Below are positions 1-7,163 of a DNA stretch of 10,620 nucleotides, piece by piece (the first letter of the stretch is position 1; the number at the start of each line of letters is the position of its first letter). The stretch comes from Candidatus Kuenenbacteria bacterium CG10_big_fil_rev_8_21_14_0_10_36_11 (GTDB lineage: Bacteria; Patescibacteriota; Patescibacteriia; UBA2196). Location of the stretch: assembly GCA_002778535.1 (NCBI GenBank), contig PFBP01000045.1:1-10620 (forward strand). The letters are read 5' to 3'. Below the pieces are notes generated by a model. It was not told the DNA's origin and ran no database searches. It worked only from the letters and a program-made list of their open reading frames with translations. Made by a program: the position numbers and the translations under genes.

Positions 1-1026
1 GGGCCGATTGAAGCCGGGCAAAGTTTGTCTGAAAATCAAAATAAAGAAAAAATCAAAGAACCGGAAACTTATCTATTAAAACCAATGAACTGCCCGTTTC
101 ATGTCAGAATCTATAAAAATAATCCGCACTCATACCGCGCACTGCCGATGCGTTGGGCTGAATGCGGCACTGTTTATCGTTTTGAAAAAAAAGGCGAACT
201 TTCTGGCTTAATCCGCGTCAGAGGCTTTACTCAAGATGACGCTCATATTATTTGTCAGGCAGACAAGGTGGAAGAAGAACTAAAACAGGTGATTGATTTT
301 ATTTTATTCATCTATAAATCTTTTGGGTTTAAAATAGAGGATGTTAATGTATATTTATCTGTCCGGGATCCAAAAAACAATAAATACGCGGGCAATGACA
401 AGGGCTGGGAATTCACTGAAAATGTTTTAGAGAAAGTAGCTAAAGAAAAAAATCTAAATTTTCAAAAAGAAGTCGGCGGCGCGGTTTTTTACGGGCCAAA
501 ATTGGATTTTAAAATCAAAGACGCGCTGGGACGCGAATGGCAATGCTCTACTTTGCAGTTTGATTTTAATTTGCCGGAAAGATTTGCAATGACATTCACC
601 AATGCCCAGGGCCAAGACGAATCGCCTTATATGCTTCACCGCGCGCTGTTCGGCTCTTTTGAAAGATTTATCGGGCTTTTGATTGAGCACTATGCCGGCG
701 CGTTTTCTTTATGGCTCTCCCCGGTGCAGGTAGTAATAATTTCTGTTGGCGAAAATCATATTGAACACTGCCGCAAACTGGCTAATGAATTTAAGCAAAA
801 CGAAATCCGCGCCGAAGTTTGGGACGAAAATGAAACAGTCGGCAATAAAATCAGAAAGGCTGCTAAGCAAAAAATTCCTTATATGCTCGTCATCGGCGAC
901 AAGGAAATGCAAAGCGATAAGCTACAAATCCGCAAACGCGGGGAAAAAGAAACAACTGGGTTTGACAAAAATGAATTTATTGATAAGATAAAGAAACTCA
1001 TCGCTGAAAAATCAAACAATTTATAA
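1..1026 (+). CDS. thrS: Threonyl-tRNA synthetase, C-terminal part (5' end cut by window)
   Basis: Class II aminoacyl-tRNA synthetase that charges tRNA-Thr in the cytoplasm. The reading frame is open from base 1 (GPIEAGQSLSENQ), so the gene begins upstream; the TTG at 25 is not a credible start. About 341 residues remain, against roughly 640 in the full-length E. coli enzyme, so the N-terminal TGS and editing domains and the start of the catalytic core lie outside. Visible in the core: KPMNCP with a zinc-ligand Cys (residue 31 of the fragment), a motif-2-like RWAECGTVYRFE, DDAHIIC with the second zinc ligand His (82), and motif 3 HRALFGSFERF with the third (His 213). The anticodon-binding domain follows from about residue 236 (SPVQVVIISV) to the end. 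The family's usual MNCPGH reads MNCPFH here. rplY starts 16 bp after the stop, so co-transcription is likely. Confidence 0.97.
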   Translation, partial: GPIEAGQSLSENQNKEKIKEPETYLLKPMNCPFHVRIYKNNPHSYRALPMRWAECGTVYRFEKKGELSGLIRVRGFTQDDAHIICQADKVEEELKQVIDFILFIYKSFGFKIEDVNVYLSVRDPKNNKYAGNDKGWEFTENVLEKVAKEKNLNFQKEVGGAVFYGPKLDFKIKDALGREWQCSTLQFDFNLPERFAMTFTNAQGQDESPYMLHRALFGSFERFIGLLIEHYAGAFSLWLSPVQVVIISVGENHIEHCRKLANEFKQNEIRAEVWDENETVGNKIRKAAKQKIPYMLVIGDKEMQSDKLQIRKRGEKETTGFDKNEFIDKIKKLIAEKSNNL

Positions 1027-1042
1027 CTCATAAACTTATTAT

Positions 1043-1711
1043 ATGCCACAAAAAACATTAACACTTAACGCTACGACAAGAACAGAAACAGGCAAAAAGG
1101 CAGCTAATTTAAGATTGATTGGCCTAATACCAGCTGTAATTTATGGCCATGGCCTAGAGACAAAAATCCTGACTTTAGTTGAATTAGAATTAGAAAAAAC
1201 ACTCCAACAAATCAGTGAATCAGATTTGGTTGATCTCGTGATTGACAATGAAAAACCAATCAAAGTTTTGTTTCATGACATCAGCCGGGATCCTTTAACC
1301 AATAAATTTGTGCACATTGATTTTTACCAAGTCAGGATGGATGAAAAAATCAAAACTGAAATCGCTCTTAATTTTATGGGCGAATCAGGAGCAGTTAAAG
1401 ATTTAGGCGCAGTCTTAATAAAAACTTTGGATTCTATTGAAATAGAATGTTTGCCGGGTGATTTGATTTCGCACTTGGATGTGGACTTAAACGCGCTTAA
1501 CCAGCTTGGCACCATTATCAGAGCTAAAGATTTAAAAATCCCAGCCACATTAACTTTATTAACAGACCCAGAAACGCCGATTGCTTTGGCTGAAGAACCT
1601 AAAAAAGAAGAAATTCTAACTGCAGCTCCGTCTCCTAAAGAATTAGTGCCTGCTGAAGTGGCTGAAGCGGAAGCGGAAAAAGAAAACGCAACTGAAGAAA
1701 TAAAAAAATAA
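1043..1711 (+). CDS. rplY: Ribosomal protein bL25, CTC type
   Basis: Large-subunit ribosomal protein that binds 5S rRNA. The 222-residue length fits the two-domain TL5/CTC form rather than the short E. coli L25. The N-terminal 5S-binding domain spans about residues 1-95 (ATTRTETGKKAANLRLIGLI, then VIYGHG, and HIDFYQV near its end). The C-terminal beta domain spans about 100-190, with GESGAVKDLGAVL and LPGDLISHLDVDL. A Glu/Ala/Lys-rich tail follows, as is common for CTC proteins. The ATG lies 16 bp after the thrS stop with no Shine-Dalgarno motif before it. The N-terminus MPQKTLTLNA aligns naturally with family starts. It is probably co-transcribed with thrS and the two membrane-protein genes downstream. 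Confidence 0.95.
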   Translation: MPQKTLTLNATTRTETGKKAANLRLIGLIPAVIYGHGLETKILTLVELELEKTLQQISESDLVDLVIDNEKPIKVLFHDISRDPLTNKFVHIDFYQVRMDEKIKTEIALNFMGESGAVKDLGAVLIKTLDSIEIECLPGDLISHLDVDLNALNQLGTIIRAKDLKIPATLTLLTDPETPIALAEEPKKEEILTAAPSPKELVPAEVAEAEAEKENATEEIKK

Positions 1712-1742
1712 TAAATCAATAAATATTATTCCACTCCATGCT

Positions 1743-2255
1743 ATGGATCTTGCCAATCAGCAAATTTCAGCTTTTAGATTAAGCAGAATTTTCGCCTGGC
1801 TTTTAGTTTTAACTTTAATTGGCCTGACAGCTGGCTATTTGGGTTTAATCCAGGGCAAAATTAGAGACATTAAAAGAAGAGTTGATCTGCGCCAACTGCG
1901 CACAGCTTTAGCAATTTATCAAGACAAATTTGATTTGCTGCCAGCTTCAGACGACAATGATGTTGGCGGCTGGGACAACTCCTTAGAACCGGCTGAACAC
2001 ACTAAGGAGTTTTTAAATATTTTAAAAAAGAAAAAAATTGTTGAACAGGATATAATTGACCCGCTCAATATTGACAGTTATTATTATCGCTATAAAAAAT
2101 TCCCAGCCGGAGCTTACGGCTGTGCTAAACCATTTATTATTTTGCAAATAAATAATTTTGAAGTTTATACCAAAGACCATGGCGCTGGCGCTTGCCCAGA
2201 AAAAAACTTTGCGGCTGAAATATCCAATGGCTATACAATACAGATTTTTGAGTAA
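1743..2255 (+). CDS. Membrane-anchored pseudopilin-like protein
   Basis: 170 residues. A short polar N-terminus (MDLANQQISAFRLSRI) is followed by one hydrophobic segment at about residues 17-36. Next comes a basic helix, RDIKRRVDLRQLRTALAIYQ, then a small globular domain with DLLPAS and a GGWDNS turn. This order (one transmembrane helix, then a helix of the type 'RxxDLxQLxxALxxYxxxxxxxP', then a small C-terminal domain) is that of type II pseudopilin / GspG-like proteins, widespread in candidate-phyla genomes. A classical prepilin peptidase site (G followed by FTLIE) is not visible, so export through the pilus route is uncertain. Two cysteines (127 and 151) could form a disulfide outside the cell. 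A second ATG lies 5 bp upstream of the chosen one in another frame. Function is unknown; an extracytoplasmic anchored domain is the safest description. Confidence 0.7.
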   Translation: MDLANQQISAFRLSRIFAWLLVLTLIGLTAGYLGLIQGKIRDIKRRVDLRQLRTALAIYQDKFDLLPASDDNDVGGWDNSLEPAEHTKEFLNILKKKKIVEQDIIDPLNIDSYYYRYKKFPAGAYGCAKPFIILQINNFEVYTKDHGAGACPEKNFAAEISNGYTIQIFE

Positions 2256-2267
2256 ATATTTTATCTT

Positions 2268-3317
2268 ATGCACCGCCACAAAAAACTAAACGACTCATTG
2301 CTTATAGATTATCTTTTAATCGCCCTGGTCATGATCATGGGTATTTTTTTCTATGCCGGGAATCTTATCAAGCAATCAAAAAATATTTCCTTTAATAAGC
2401 CCTTAGAAAAAACATTTTGCAGTTTGGCTAATGAAAGCAATGATTGCGGCCAAATTCAAAAACTATGGCCAGTAGCTTTAATGATTGATAATAATCCTGA
2501 CGCCTGGCCCCTGGCAGGACTTAGCCAGGCGGAAATAGTTTATAATACTTTGGTTGAAGGCGGCACCACGCGGCTCATGGCAATTTTTACCTCGGTTGCT
2601 GACATAAAAAAAATTGGACCAGTGAGAAGCGCCCGGCCGTATTATGTTGATTGGGTGAAAGAATTAAACGCCCTTTATGGCCATTCTGGCGGCTCGCCCG
2701 AAGCATTGCAAAAAATTGATGATTTAGATATTTTAGATTTGAATGAAATTAGTTATCTGGGGCCGGTCTATTTTTACCGCGACAAAAACAAATTAGCGCC
2801 GCATAATCTTTTTACTGACAGCAAAAAAATCAACGTAGCTAGAAAAAATTTTGAACTAACGGACAAAACCACGGAATTCGTGCATTGGAAATTTAGCAAT
2901 GTGCCAGTCAGATTTTTAGAAACAGCTAATAAAATCAAAGTCAATTATTCAGCCATGGACTTATTTAATACGCGTTATGATTATAACACTTCAACAAAGA
3001 CATATTTAAGATTTCAAAACGAAAAGCCTTTTATTGACGCTAATGATAAAAAACAAATAGCAGTAAAAAATTTAGTGGTCCAATTTGTGCCAGAAGAAAT
3101 TCACTTGGACGCGGAAGATCGTTTAAAAATAGAAATAGTTGGCCAAGGCGCGGCTTGGATTTTTATTGAGGGCAAACTTATGCGCGGGAGCTGGACAAAA
3201 AAAAGCCCGAGCGAACGGACAATTTTTTATGATAGCAATAAGCAGGAAATAATTTTCCAGCCAGGCAATATTTGGATTGAAGTGGTGCCGGGGAATAGAG
3301 GGGTAAAAATGGAATAG
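2268..3317 (+). CDS. DUF3048 domain protein (YerB-like), membrane-anchored
   Basis: 349 residues with an N-terminal hydrophobic helix at about residues 12-32 (LLIDYLLIALVMIMGIFFYA), probably an uncleaved anchor; there is no obvious lipobox. The rest is an extracytoplasmic DUF3048 protein, the family of Bacillus YerB. The first half has the conserved run from PVALMIDNN (68-76) through AEIVYNTLVEGG and IGPVRSARPYY (117-126) to YGHSGG (137-142). The second half has the family's C-terminal block GQGAAWIFIEGK...GSWTKKS...RTIFYD...PGNIWIEVVP (292-341). The biochemical role of the family is not established. It is encoded 12 bp after the pseudopilin-like gene and is probably the last gene of the plus-strand unit, because the next gene is convergent. 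No Shine-Dalgarno motif precedes the ATG. Confidence 0.88.
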   Translation: MHRHKKLNDSLLIDYLLIALVMIMGIFFYAGNLIKQSKNISFNKPLEKTFCSLANESNDCGQIQKLWPVALMIDNNPDAWPLAGLSQAEIVYNTLVEGGTTRLMAIFTSVADIKKIGPVRSARPYYVDWVKELNALYGHSGGSPEALQKIDDLDILDLNEISYLGPVYFYRDKNKLAPHNLFTDSKKINVARKNFELTDKTTEFVHWKFSNVPVRFLETANKIKVNYSAMDLFNTRYDYNTSTKTYLRFQNEKPFIDANDKKQIAVKNLVVQFVPEEIHLDAEDRLKIEIVGQGAAWIFIEGKLMRGSWTKKSPSERTIFYDSNKQEIIFQPGNIWIEVVPGNRGVKME

Positions 3318-3354
3318 TCTACTGTAACAAAATTATTTTTTAGCACAATATATA

Positions 3355-4146
3355 TTATTCTTTTCCCCGCCACTTCCAAAAATATTTTAGCCAGGAAAAA
3401 ATGTGAATCCAAGTGATTTTTTTGGTCAAATCTTTTAACCACTGGCCGCTGTCAGCAGATTCTCTGGCATAATAATGAATCAACTGGGCTTCAGGTAAAT
3501 ACCAAATCTCAAAACCAAGGCGCCAAACGCGGCGGCACAAATCAGTATCTTCCATATACATAAAAAAATTTTGGTCAAAACCGTTGATCTGCTCTAAAAC
3601 ATAACGGCGAACCATTAAAGCCGACCCCCTGGCCCAATCAATTTTGTGAGCCGAATCTCCTGGCACATTATTCATAAAATATTCATCCAATTTCCCCTGG
3701 CTGATTTTTTTTAAGCCTGTACGGATAAAAGCAGGCAAAAGAAAAAAATCTGGAAACTGATAGCGTGACTGCTGATAAGTTCTATTAGGATTTAACAATT
3801 TTGGCGCCACAGTGCCCGTCTGTGAATGCCCATCCAAAAATTCCACCATTTTTTCCAAAGAATTTTCTAAAACCACTACATCTGGATTTAAAATCAAAAC
3901 ATACTCGCCCCAGGCCGCTTTAATACCCAAATTATTACCAGCGCCCATGCCATTGTTTTTATCAGATTGAATAAAACGCACATCTGGAAACTCCTCATCA
4001 ATCATTTTCTCAATCCCGTCGCGAGAATCATTATCCACCACGATAATTTCGTATTTAAAAGGTAAATTTAAATTAACAATATTTTTTAAACATTGCTTAA
4101 CCAAATTTTTTGTCTGGTAATTTAAGACAATAATGGAAAGTTTCAT
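3355..4146 (-). CDS. Family 2 glycosyltransferase, rhamnosyltransferase-like
   Basis: 263 residues, a single GT-A domain likely to transfer a sugar from a nucleotide donor to a lipid-linked or surface glycan at the inner face of the membrane. The N-terminal nucleotide-binding strand is LSIIVLNYQT, followed by IIVVDND (34-40). The DxD-equivalent metal site is NPDV (87-90). The acceptor-side block is GSALMVRR (174-181) and the catalytic-base region is FFMYMEDTDLCRRV (194-207), with a conserved His at 224. This order is typical of the WbbL/rhamnosyltransferase-like branch of GT2. The ATG overlaps the preceding gene's TGA by 4 bp (ATGA), so translational coupling is likely. It is the last gene of the minus-strand glycan operon. 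No palindromic insertions are visible in it. Donor and acceptor cannot be read from sequence. Confidence 0.92.
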   Translation of the reverse strand: MKLSIIVLNYQTKNLVKQCLKNIVNLNLPFKYEIIVVDNDSRDGIEKMIDEEFPDVRFIQSDKNNGMGAGNNLGIKAAWGEYVLILNPDVVVLENSLEKMVEFLDGHSQTGTVAPKLLNPNRTYQQSRYQFPDFFLLPAFIRTGLKKISQGKLDEYFMNNVPGDSAHKIDWARGSALMVRRYVLEQINGFDQNFFMYMEDTDLCRRVWRLGFEIWYLPEAQLIHYYARESADSGQWLKDLTKKITWIHIFSWLKYFWKWRGKE

Positions 4147-5189
4147 ACAAAAAATTTATTTATCTCCTCGACAGCGGCTTTTCTGCGAGCCATAATTATT
4201 TTTCTTTTGAATAACATTTTGGGCAACAATTTAAAAAAAAATTTTAAAGACGCAAGGGTTTTTTGCTCAAAAAATAAAATGAAAATAAACTTTTTCAGTT
4301 CCAGCCAAAAAATAAAAGGGAAATGACGCCAGAAATTAGCCATGAGTTCGTTTTTAACCAATACCCAAAAATGATTTTTGTAAGAATGGTAATTGATAAG
4401 CAGAGATTTGGCGCGTCTAGCCCGAACTATCTGTAAGAATTGCCATGGTTTTAGAGTATTGATTCTTGAAGCGCGGAAATGATAAACTTTGGCTCCTGGC
4501 ACAAAAATATTCTGCCAGCCAAAAAGACGCAAGCGCCAAGCCAGATCAAAATCATCCTGATAGGCGAAAAAATCTTCATCAAAATATTCCGCTCCTATTT
4601 TAATATCTTCCAGGGCTTCTCTTCTGAATAAAAGGCAGGCGCCGCTAAAACCAAAAAAATCTTGAACATTATCATATTGGCTATTATCAATTTCGCCTTC
4701 GCCAATATTTTTAACCAGACGCGACTTTTTAACCATTAAACCACAAGAATCTATCTTATTCGTTTTAATAATTTTTGGCAAGCTGTCTTCAAAAACTGTT
4801 TCTGCTTTTAAAATCTTTGGGCCAAAAGAACCCGCTTTTATTTTATCAGAAATGCGCTCGGCTGTTTTTAAAATTACAGCTAAAAAATCAGACGCTAAAA
4901 TCGTATCCACATTCATAATCAATACCCAGTCAGTTTGATGCATTTTTATGGCCTGATTGTAACTCTTGCAAAAACCAACATTATTCATATTTTTTAAAAT
5001 ATGAATTTGCGGATAATTATTTTTAATAAACTCCACCGTGCCATCTTCCGAACCATTGTCCACCAGATTAACAGCTATTTTAATTTCAAAATCAGGATCT
5101 AAAAAAACAGTCTGACTAAAAATAGATTCCAGACATTCGCGGATAAATTTCATTGAATTCCAGGTAGCAAGACAAATTGAAAGGGTCAT
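4143..5189 (-). CDS. Family 2 glycosyltransferase with C-terminal hydrophobic extension
   Basis: 348 residues. The GT-A domain covers about residues 1-245: LSICLATWN, LVDNGSEDG (42-50), NVGFCKSYNQA, a metal-site equivalent MNVDT (92-96), FSGACLLFRR (181-190), the catalytic region AYQDDFDLAWRL (209-220) and a conserved His at 237. The C-terminal 100 residues are rich in aromatic, hydrophobic and basic residues (stretches near 284-310 and 316-332) and probably lie on or in the membrane. The start is 4 bp after the stop of the polymerase-like gene and the stop overlaps the next gene by 4 bp, so it is firmly embedded in the operon. It is intact, with no repeat insertions, unlike the glycosyltransferase at the 5' side of the operon. 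Substrates are not predictable; a role in extending a surface polysaccharide is inferred from context. Confidence 0.92.
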   Translation of the reverse strand: MTLSICLATWNSMKFIRECLESIFSQTVFLDPDFEIKIAVNLVDNGSEDGTVEFIKNNYPQIHILKNMNNVGFCKSYNQAIKMHQTDWVLIMNVDTILASDFLAVILKTAERISDKIKAGSFGPKILKAETVFEDSLPKIIKTNKIDSCGLMVKKSRLVKNIGEGEIDNSQYDNVQDFFGFSGACLLFRREALEDIKIGAEYFDEDFFAYQDDFDLAWRLRLFGWQNIFVPGAKVYHFRASRINTLKPWQFLQIVRARRAKSLLINYHSYKNHFWVLVKNELMANFWRHFPFIFWLELKKFIFILFFEQKTLASLKFFFKLLPKMLFKRKIIMARRKAAVEEINKFFV

Positions 5190-5193
5190 AAAA

Positions 5194-7005
5194 TCATTTT
5201 AATATTAAAACAAAAGACAAGATAAGAAAACCAATACCCAATGGATGATTTAAGTACGGACTAAAAATATTAACAACTAATAAAGCGATGAGTGCGAGAA
5301 AAAAAACCATTTGTAATCTGTAATCCGTAATCTGTAATCCGTAATTTTCTTTGTTGTTATCCTCTTCTTTTTTGTCATCCCGACGAAAGTCGGGATCCAG
5401 AAAGTTATTATTTTGAATCTGATTATTTGAATTTATTTTGAGTTTTGTCCGCCAGCTGGCGGTTTTGAGTTTTAGCAATCTGCCTAAAATTTTAAAAATA
5501 ATAATTAAATAAATAACTAATCCTACTAATCCAAACTTCAATATCATATCCAAATATCCCCATTCAAAAGCATAAGTAGTCACCAATCCAGATTGGCCAG
5601 CAGTTTCATTAACAATACGTGGGTCATTAGATTTGTAAGTAACGGTTGTGCCAAATCCAGAGCCGATGAGCGGGTGTTTAGTAATGGCCAGTAAAAGCGG
5701 TTTTAATTGATTAACGCGCGAGTTGCTGGCCGCTTCGCCTTGCGTGGCTCTTTGGCCAAAAACAGCTATCAAATTTAAATTAGAAATCTTGGGCGGTAAA
5801 TATAAAATAAAAATAACCAAACCCAAGCTAATAGTAGCAATAAAAAATAATTTGGCAAAGGAATGAAAAATAATGGGTAATGGGTAATGGGTAATGGGTA
5901 ATTTAAAAAATAAAATAATAAAATAATAAAATAATAGAGTAATAATAAAGGCAACCCAAAAACTGCGGGAGAAAGACAAAATTATAACAGTAAAAGTTGT
6001 AATAAGTAATAAGTAATAAGTAATAAGTAATATAAAATTTTTTTTGTTATGCTTGTTTATTTTGTCATCCTGACGCAAGTCAGGATCCAGAAATTTTAAA
6101 TTATTTTTTTCTGGATTCCTGCTTTCGCATGAATGACAAAAAAGAATTATAAAAAATAATATCAGCGAATATATCTGCGCTTGCATAAACACGCGATAAA
6201 ATCCACCAGCCATATTTGTGATTTCTCCCACGCCAGTATCCCGCACCCATTTATAAATATCTGAACCAATAAAAGCAAAGCTATGTGTAAAAATATAAAA
6301 TAAAAAAATAGTTTTTAAAAAAATAATCACCGCAGTCGCAGACAGAATAGAAATAATATTTTTGATAAATTTGTGTTTATTTGTGTTCTCATTTGTGTAG
6401 ATTCGTGTGAGCGGCAACGCCACTAAAAAATACAGCCAATTATTAAAATCCAAAAATACATTGCCAAAATCATTGCTGCGGATGATGCCCCAAACAAAAG
6501 CCCAACATAAGACTATACCAAATAATATTATATTCTTTGCCATCCCAGTTTTTTTTGTCATCCCCGCGCAAGCGGGGATCTCGTGGAATACGGCATTGCT
6601 TTTAATTTTGGGATTCCCGCTTGCGCGTGAATGACAGACTTTATAATTCCAGTCTAATGCTAAAATTTTATTCGCATCAATTCGTTTTATTATTCGCATC
6701 AATTCGTGCATCAACCACACTCCCGTCACCACCACAAATATCCCCATCCTAACTGATAAATTTATATCGCCCGAATTTAAACTAAACATTGCCCCGCTTT
6801 TTGATCCGATAAATAATTCCGCCAGCAAAATATAAATCCCCCACTCTAATTTTTTTAAACATAAAATCAGCATGGCTAAAATAATAACCACGAAACAGAT
6901 AGTATTTATGATGGGGTGTGCCCAACCAAGATATGACAAAATTTCTGCTAAAATTAGCAGAAAAAAGGTTATTTTAAAATATTTTGCATTAATTATGCTT
7001 GACAT
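5194..7005 (-). CDS. O-antigen ligase/polymerase-like membrane protein carrying in-frame repeat insertions
   Basis: 603 residues, about 12-14 hydrophobic segments from residue 10 to the C-terminus. The largest soluble loop (about 405-480), with RVNQLKPLLLAITKHPLIGSGFG, matches the Wzy_C / O-antigen ligase signature (an Arg, then HPLxGxGxG). Such proteins polymerise or ligate lipid-linked glycans at the outer face of the membrane. Three segments look foreign and are encoded by palindromic DNA: residues 124-152 (CHSRASGNP...IPACAGMTKK), 290-315 (CHSCESRNP...LDPDLRQDDK) and 534-546 (LDPDFRRDD). All lie in polar loops between hydrophobic segments and keep the frame. Heptamer arrays encode ITYYLLLIT (328-336), LPITHYPLPI (369-378) and NYGLQITDYRLQM (554-566). 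Removing the three main insertions leaves about 535 residues, closer to the usual size. It has a TGA stop and no Shine-Dalgarno motif. Whether the protein still works is unknown. Confidence 0.85.
   Translation of the reverse strand: MSSIINAKYFKITFFLLILAEILSYLGWAHPIINTICFVVIILAMLILCLKKLEWGIYILLAELFIGSKSGAMFSLNSGDINLSVRMGIFVVVTGVWLMHELMRIIKRIDANKILALDWNYKVCHSRASGNPKIKSNAVFHEIPACAGMTKKTGMAKNIILFGIVLCWAFVWGIIRSNDFGNVFLDFNNWLYFLVALPLTRIYTNENTNKHKFIKNIISILSATAVIIFLKTIFLFYIFTHSFAFIGSDIYKWVRDTGVGEITNMAGGFYRVFMQAQIYSLILFFIILFCHSCESRNPEKNNLKFLDPDLRQDDKINKHNKKNFILLITYYLLLITTFTVIILSFSRSFWVAFIITLLFYYFIILFFKLPITHYPLPIIFHSFAKLFFIATISLGLVIFILYLPPKISNLNLIAVFGQRATQGEAASNSRVNQLKPLLLAITKHPLIGSGFGTTVTYKSNDPRIVNETAGQSGLVTTYAFEWGYLDMILKFGLVGLVIYLIIIFKILGRLLKLKTASWRTKLKINSNNQIQNNNFLDPDFRRDDKKEEDNNKENYGLQITDYRLQMVFFLALIALLVVNIFSPYLNHPLGIGFLILSFVLILK
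5312..5346. repeat. Heptanucleotide array, five (T/C)GTAATC units
   Basis: Five tandem 7-bp units, TGTAATC or CGTAATC (the last ends in T), inside the polymerase-like gene, read on the minus strand as GATTACR-type units encoding NYGLQITDYRLQM. Because seven is not a multiple of three, gain or loss of one unit would shift the frame before the last two hydrophobic segments. Confidence 0.85.
5374..5402. repeat. Palindromic element, single hairpin arm
   Basis: GTC, then ATCCCGAC, loop GAAA, GTCGGGAT, then CCAGAAA. The stem is 8 bp and perfect, with a GNRA-type loop. It is one half of the double-hairpin element found elsewhere in the window; the second arm is missing. It encodes LDPDFRRDD in the polymerase-like protein without breaking the frame. 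Confidence 0.85.
5436..5473. repeat. 14-bp perfect palindrome between 11-bp direct repeats
   Basis: TTTTGAGTTTT at 5436-5446 is repeated exactly at 5463-5473. Between them is GT plus the perfect palindrome CCGCCAGCTGGCGG (5449-5462). The two copies are offset by 27 bp, so a duplication with insertion would leave the frame intact; it encodes TASWRT within a polar loop of the polymerase-like protein. The arrangement looks like an inserted palindrome with a target duplication. Confidence 0.75.
5871..5902. repeat. Heptanucleotide array, four TAATGGG units plus a partial
   Basis: Four exact 7-bp units TAATGGG (5871-5898) and a trailing TAAT. On the minus strand they encode LPITHYPLPI in the polymerase-like protein. 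Written as GTAATGG the unit shares its GTAAT core with the arrays at 5312 and 6000. Confidence 0.85.
5912..5935. repeat. Octanucleotide array, three AAAATAAT units
   Basis: Three exact 8-bp AAAATAAT units directly next to the TAATGGG array. They encode the Leu/Tyr/Phe/Ile-rich segment LLFYYFIILFF of a membrane helix. Low-complexity AT sequence could explain this without any special mechanism. Confidence 0.6.
6000..6031. repeat. Heptanucleotide array, four TAATAAG units plus a partial
   Basis: Four exact 7-bp units (6000-6027) and a trailing TAAT. On the minus strand they encode ITYYLLLIT, part of a hydrophobic segment of the polymerase-like protein. Written as GTAATAA the unit shares the GTAAT core and 7-bp period of the two other arrays in this gene. 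Confidence 0.85.
6061..6138. repeat. Double-hairpin palindromic element, in-frame in the polymerase-like gene
   Basis: The ends are TGTCAT and ATGACA. Arm 1 is ATCCTGAC, loop GCAA, GTCAGGAT. Arm 2 is ATTCCTGC, loop TTTC, GCATGAAT, with one imperfect pair. An AT-rich centre contains TCCAGAAA and its inverse TTTCTGGATT. On the minus strand it encodes residues 290-315, CHSCESRNP...LDPDLRQDDK, between two hydrophobic segments. The frame is kept. Confidence 0.9.
6369..6410. repeat. Degenerate ATTTGTGT repeat, four copies
   Basis: Four copies of ATTTGTGT (the last ATTCGTGT) separated by 2-4 bases. On the minus strand they encode IYTNENTNKHKF between two hydrophobic segments of the polymerase-like protein. 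Irregular spacing suggests an old, drifted array. Confidence 0.6.
6555..6636. repeat. Double-hairpin palindromic element, in-frame in the polymerase-like gene
   Basis: The ends are TGTCAT and ATGACA. Arm 1 is ATCCCCGC, loop GCAA, GCGGGGAT (8-bp perfect stem). Arm 2 is ATTCCCGC, loop TTGC, GCGTGAAT. On the minus strand it encodes residues 124-152 (CHSRASGNP, then IPACAGMT); the plus strand would read VIPAQAGI, the peptide hallmark of this repeat type. It lies in a polar loop after the fourth hydrophobic segment. The arm has the form ATTCCC-N8-GGGAAT of the neisserial dRS3 repeat. Confidence 0.92.
6670..6707. repeat. 16-bp direct repeat
   Basis: ATTCGCATCAATTCGT occurs exactly at 6670-6685 and 6692-6707, 22 bp apart. 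On the minus strand the pair encodes HELMRIIKRIDANKI in the polymerase-like protein. The offset is not a multiple of three, so the two copies are read in different frames. Confidence 0.8.
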
Positions 7006-7046
7006 AATAATAAAAAAATCGGGACTTTTTTATTTTGGTTTATTAT

Positions 7047-7144
7047 TGTCATTCTGACGAGTGCAAATTTGCCGGTGGCAAATTAAACCAGAATCCAGAC
7101 ATTTTTAAATTTCTTTCTGGATTCCTGCTTGCGCAGGAATGACA
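7047..7144. repeat. Intergenic double-hairpin palindromic element with a nested palindrome
   Basis: It occupies most of the 158-bp gap between the glycosyltransferase stop and the polymerase-like start. The ends are TGTCATTC and GAATGACA. Arm 2 is a perfect 8-bp stem, ATTCCTGC, loop TTGC, GCAGGAAT. In arm 1, ATTCTG and CAGAAT are kept, but the loop is replaced by AATTTGCC-GGT-GGCAAATT (7066-7084) plus a few bases, a perfect nested hairpin. As RNA within the operon it could affect transcript processing or reading between the genes; that is inference. Confidence 0.9.
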
Positions 7145-7163
7145 GAAATGGATTAATTTTTAA

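Noticed and set aside
1712..1742. AT-rich inverted repeat and TATTAT box between rplY and the pseudopilin-like gene
   Set aside because: The pairing is weak, A/T only and imperfect, and no -35 partner is visible; expected by chance at this base composition.
3318..3354. Terminator between the convergent gene trains
   Set aside because: The gap is AT-rich but I find no GC stem followed by a T-tract; termination may lie within the gene ends or be factor-dependent.
6407..6634. Plus-strand open frame ending in the peptide FVIPAQAGIS
   Set aside because: It is the opposite-strand reading of the palindromic element at 6555 inside the polymerase-like gene; the peptide is a by-product of the repeat and the frame has no protein-like character elsewhere.
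5194..7005. Polymerase-like gene as a pseudogene
   Set aside because: Despite many insertions the frame is open for 603 codons, the hydrophobic segments are regular and the HPLxGxGxG loop is intact.
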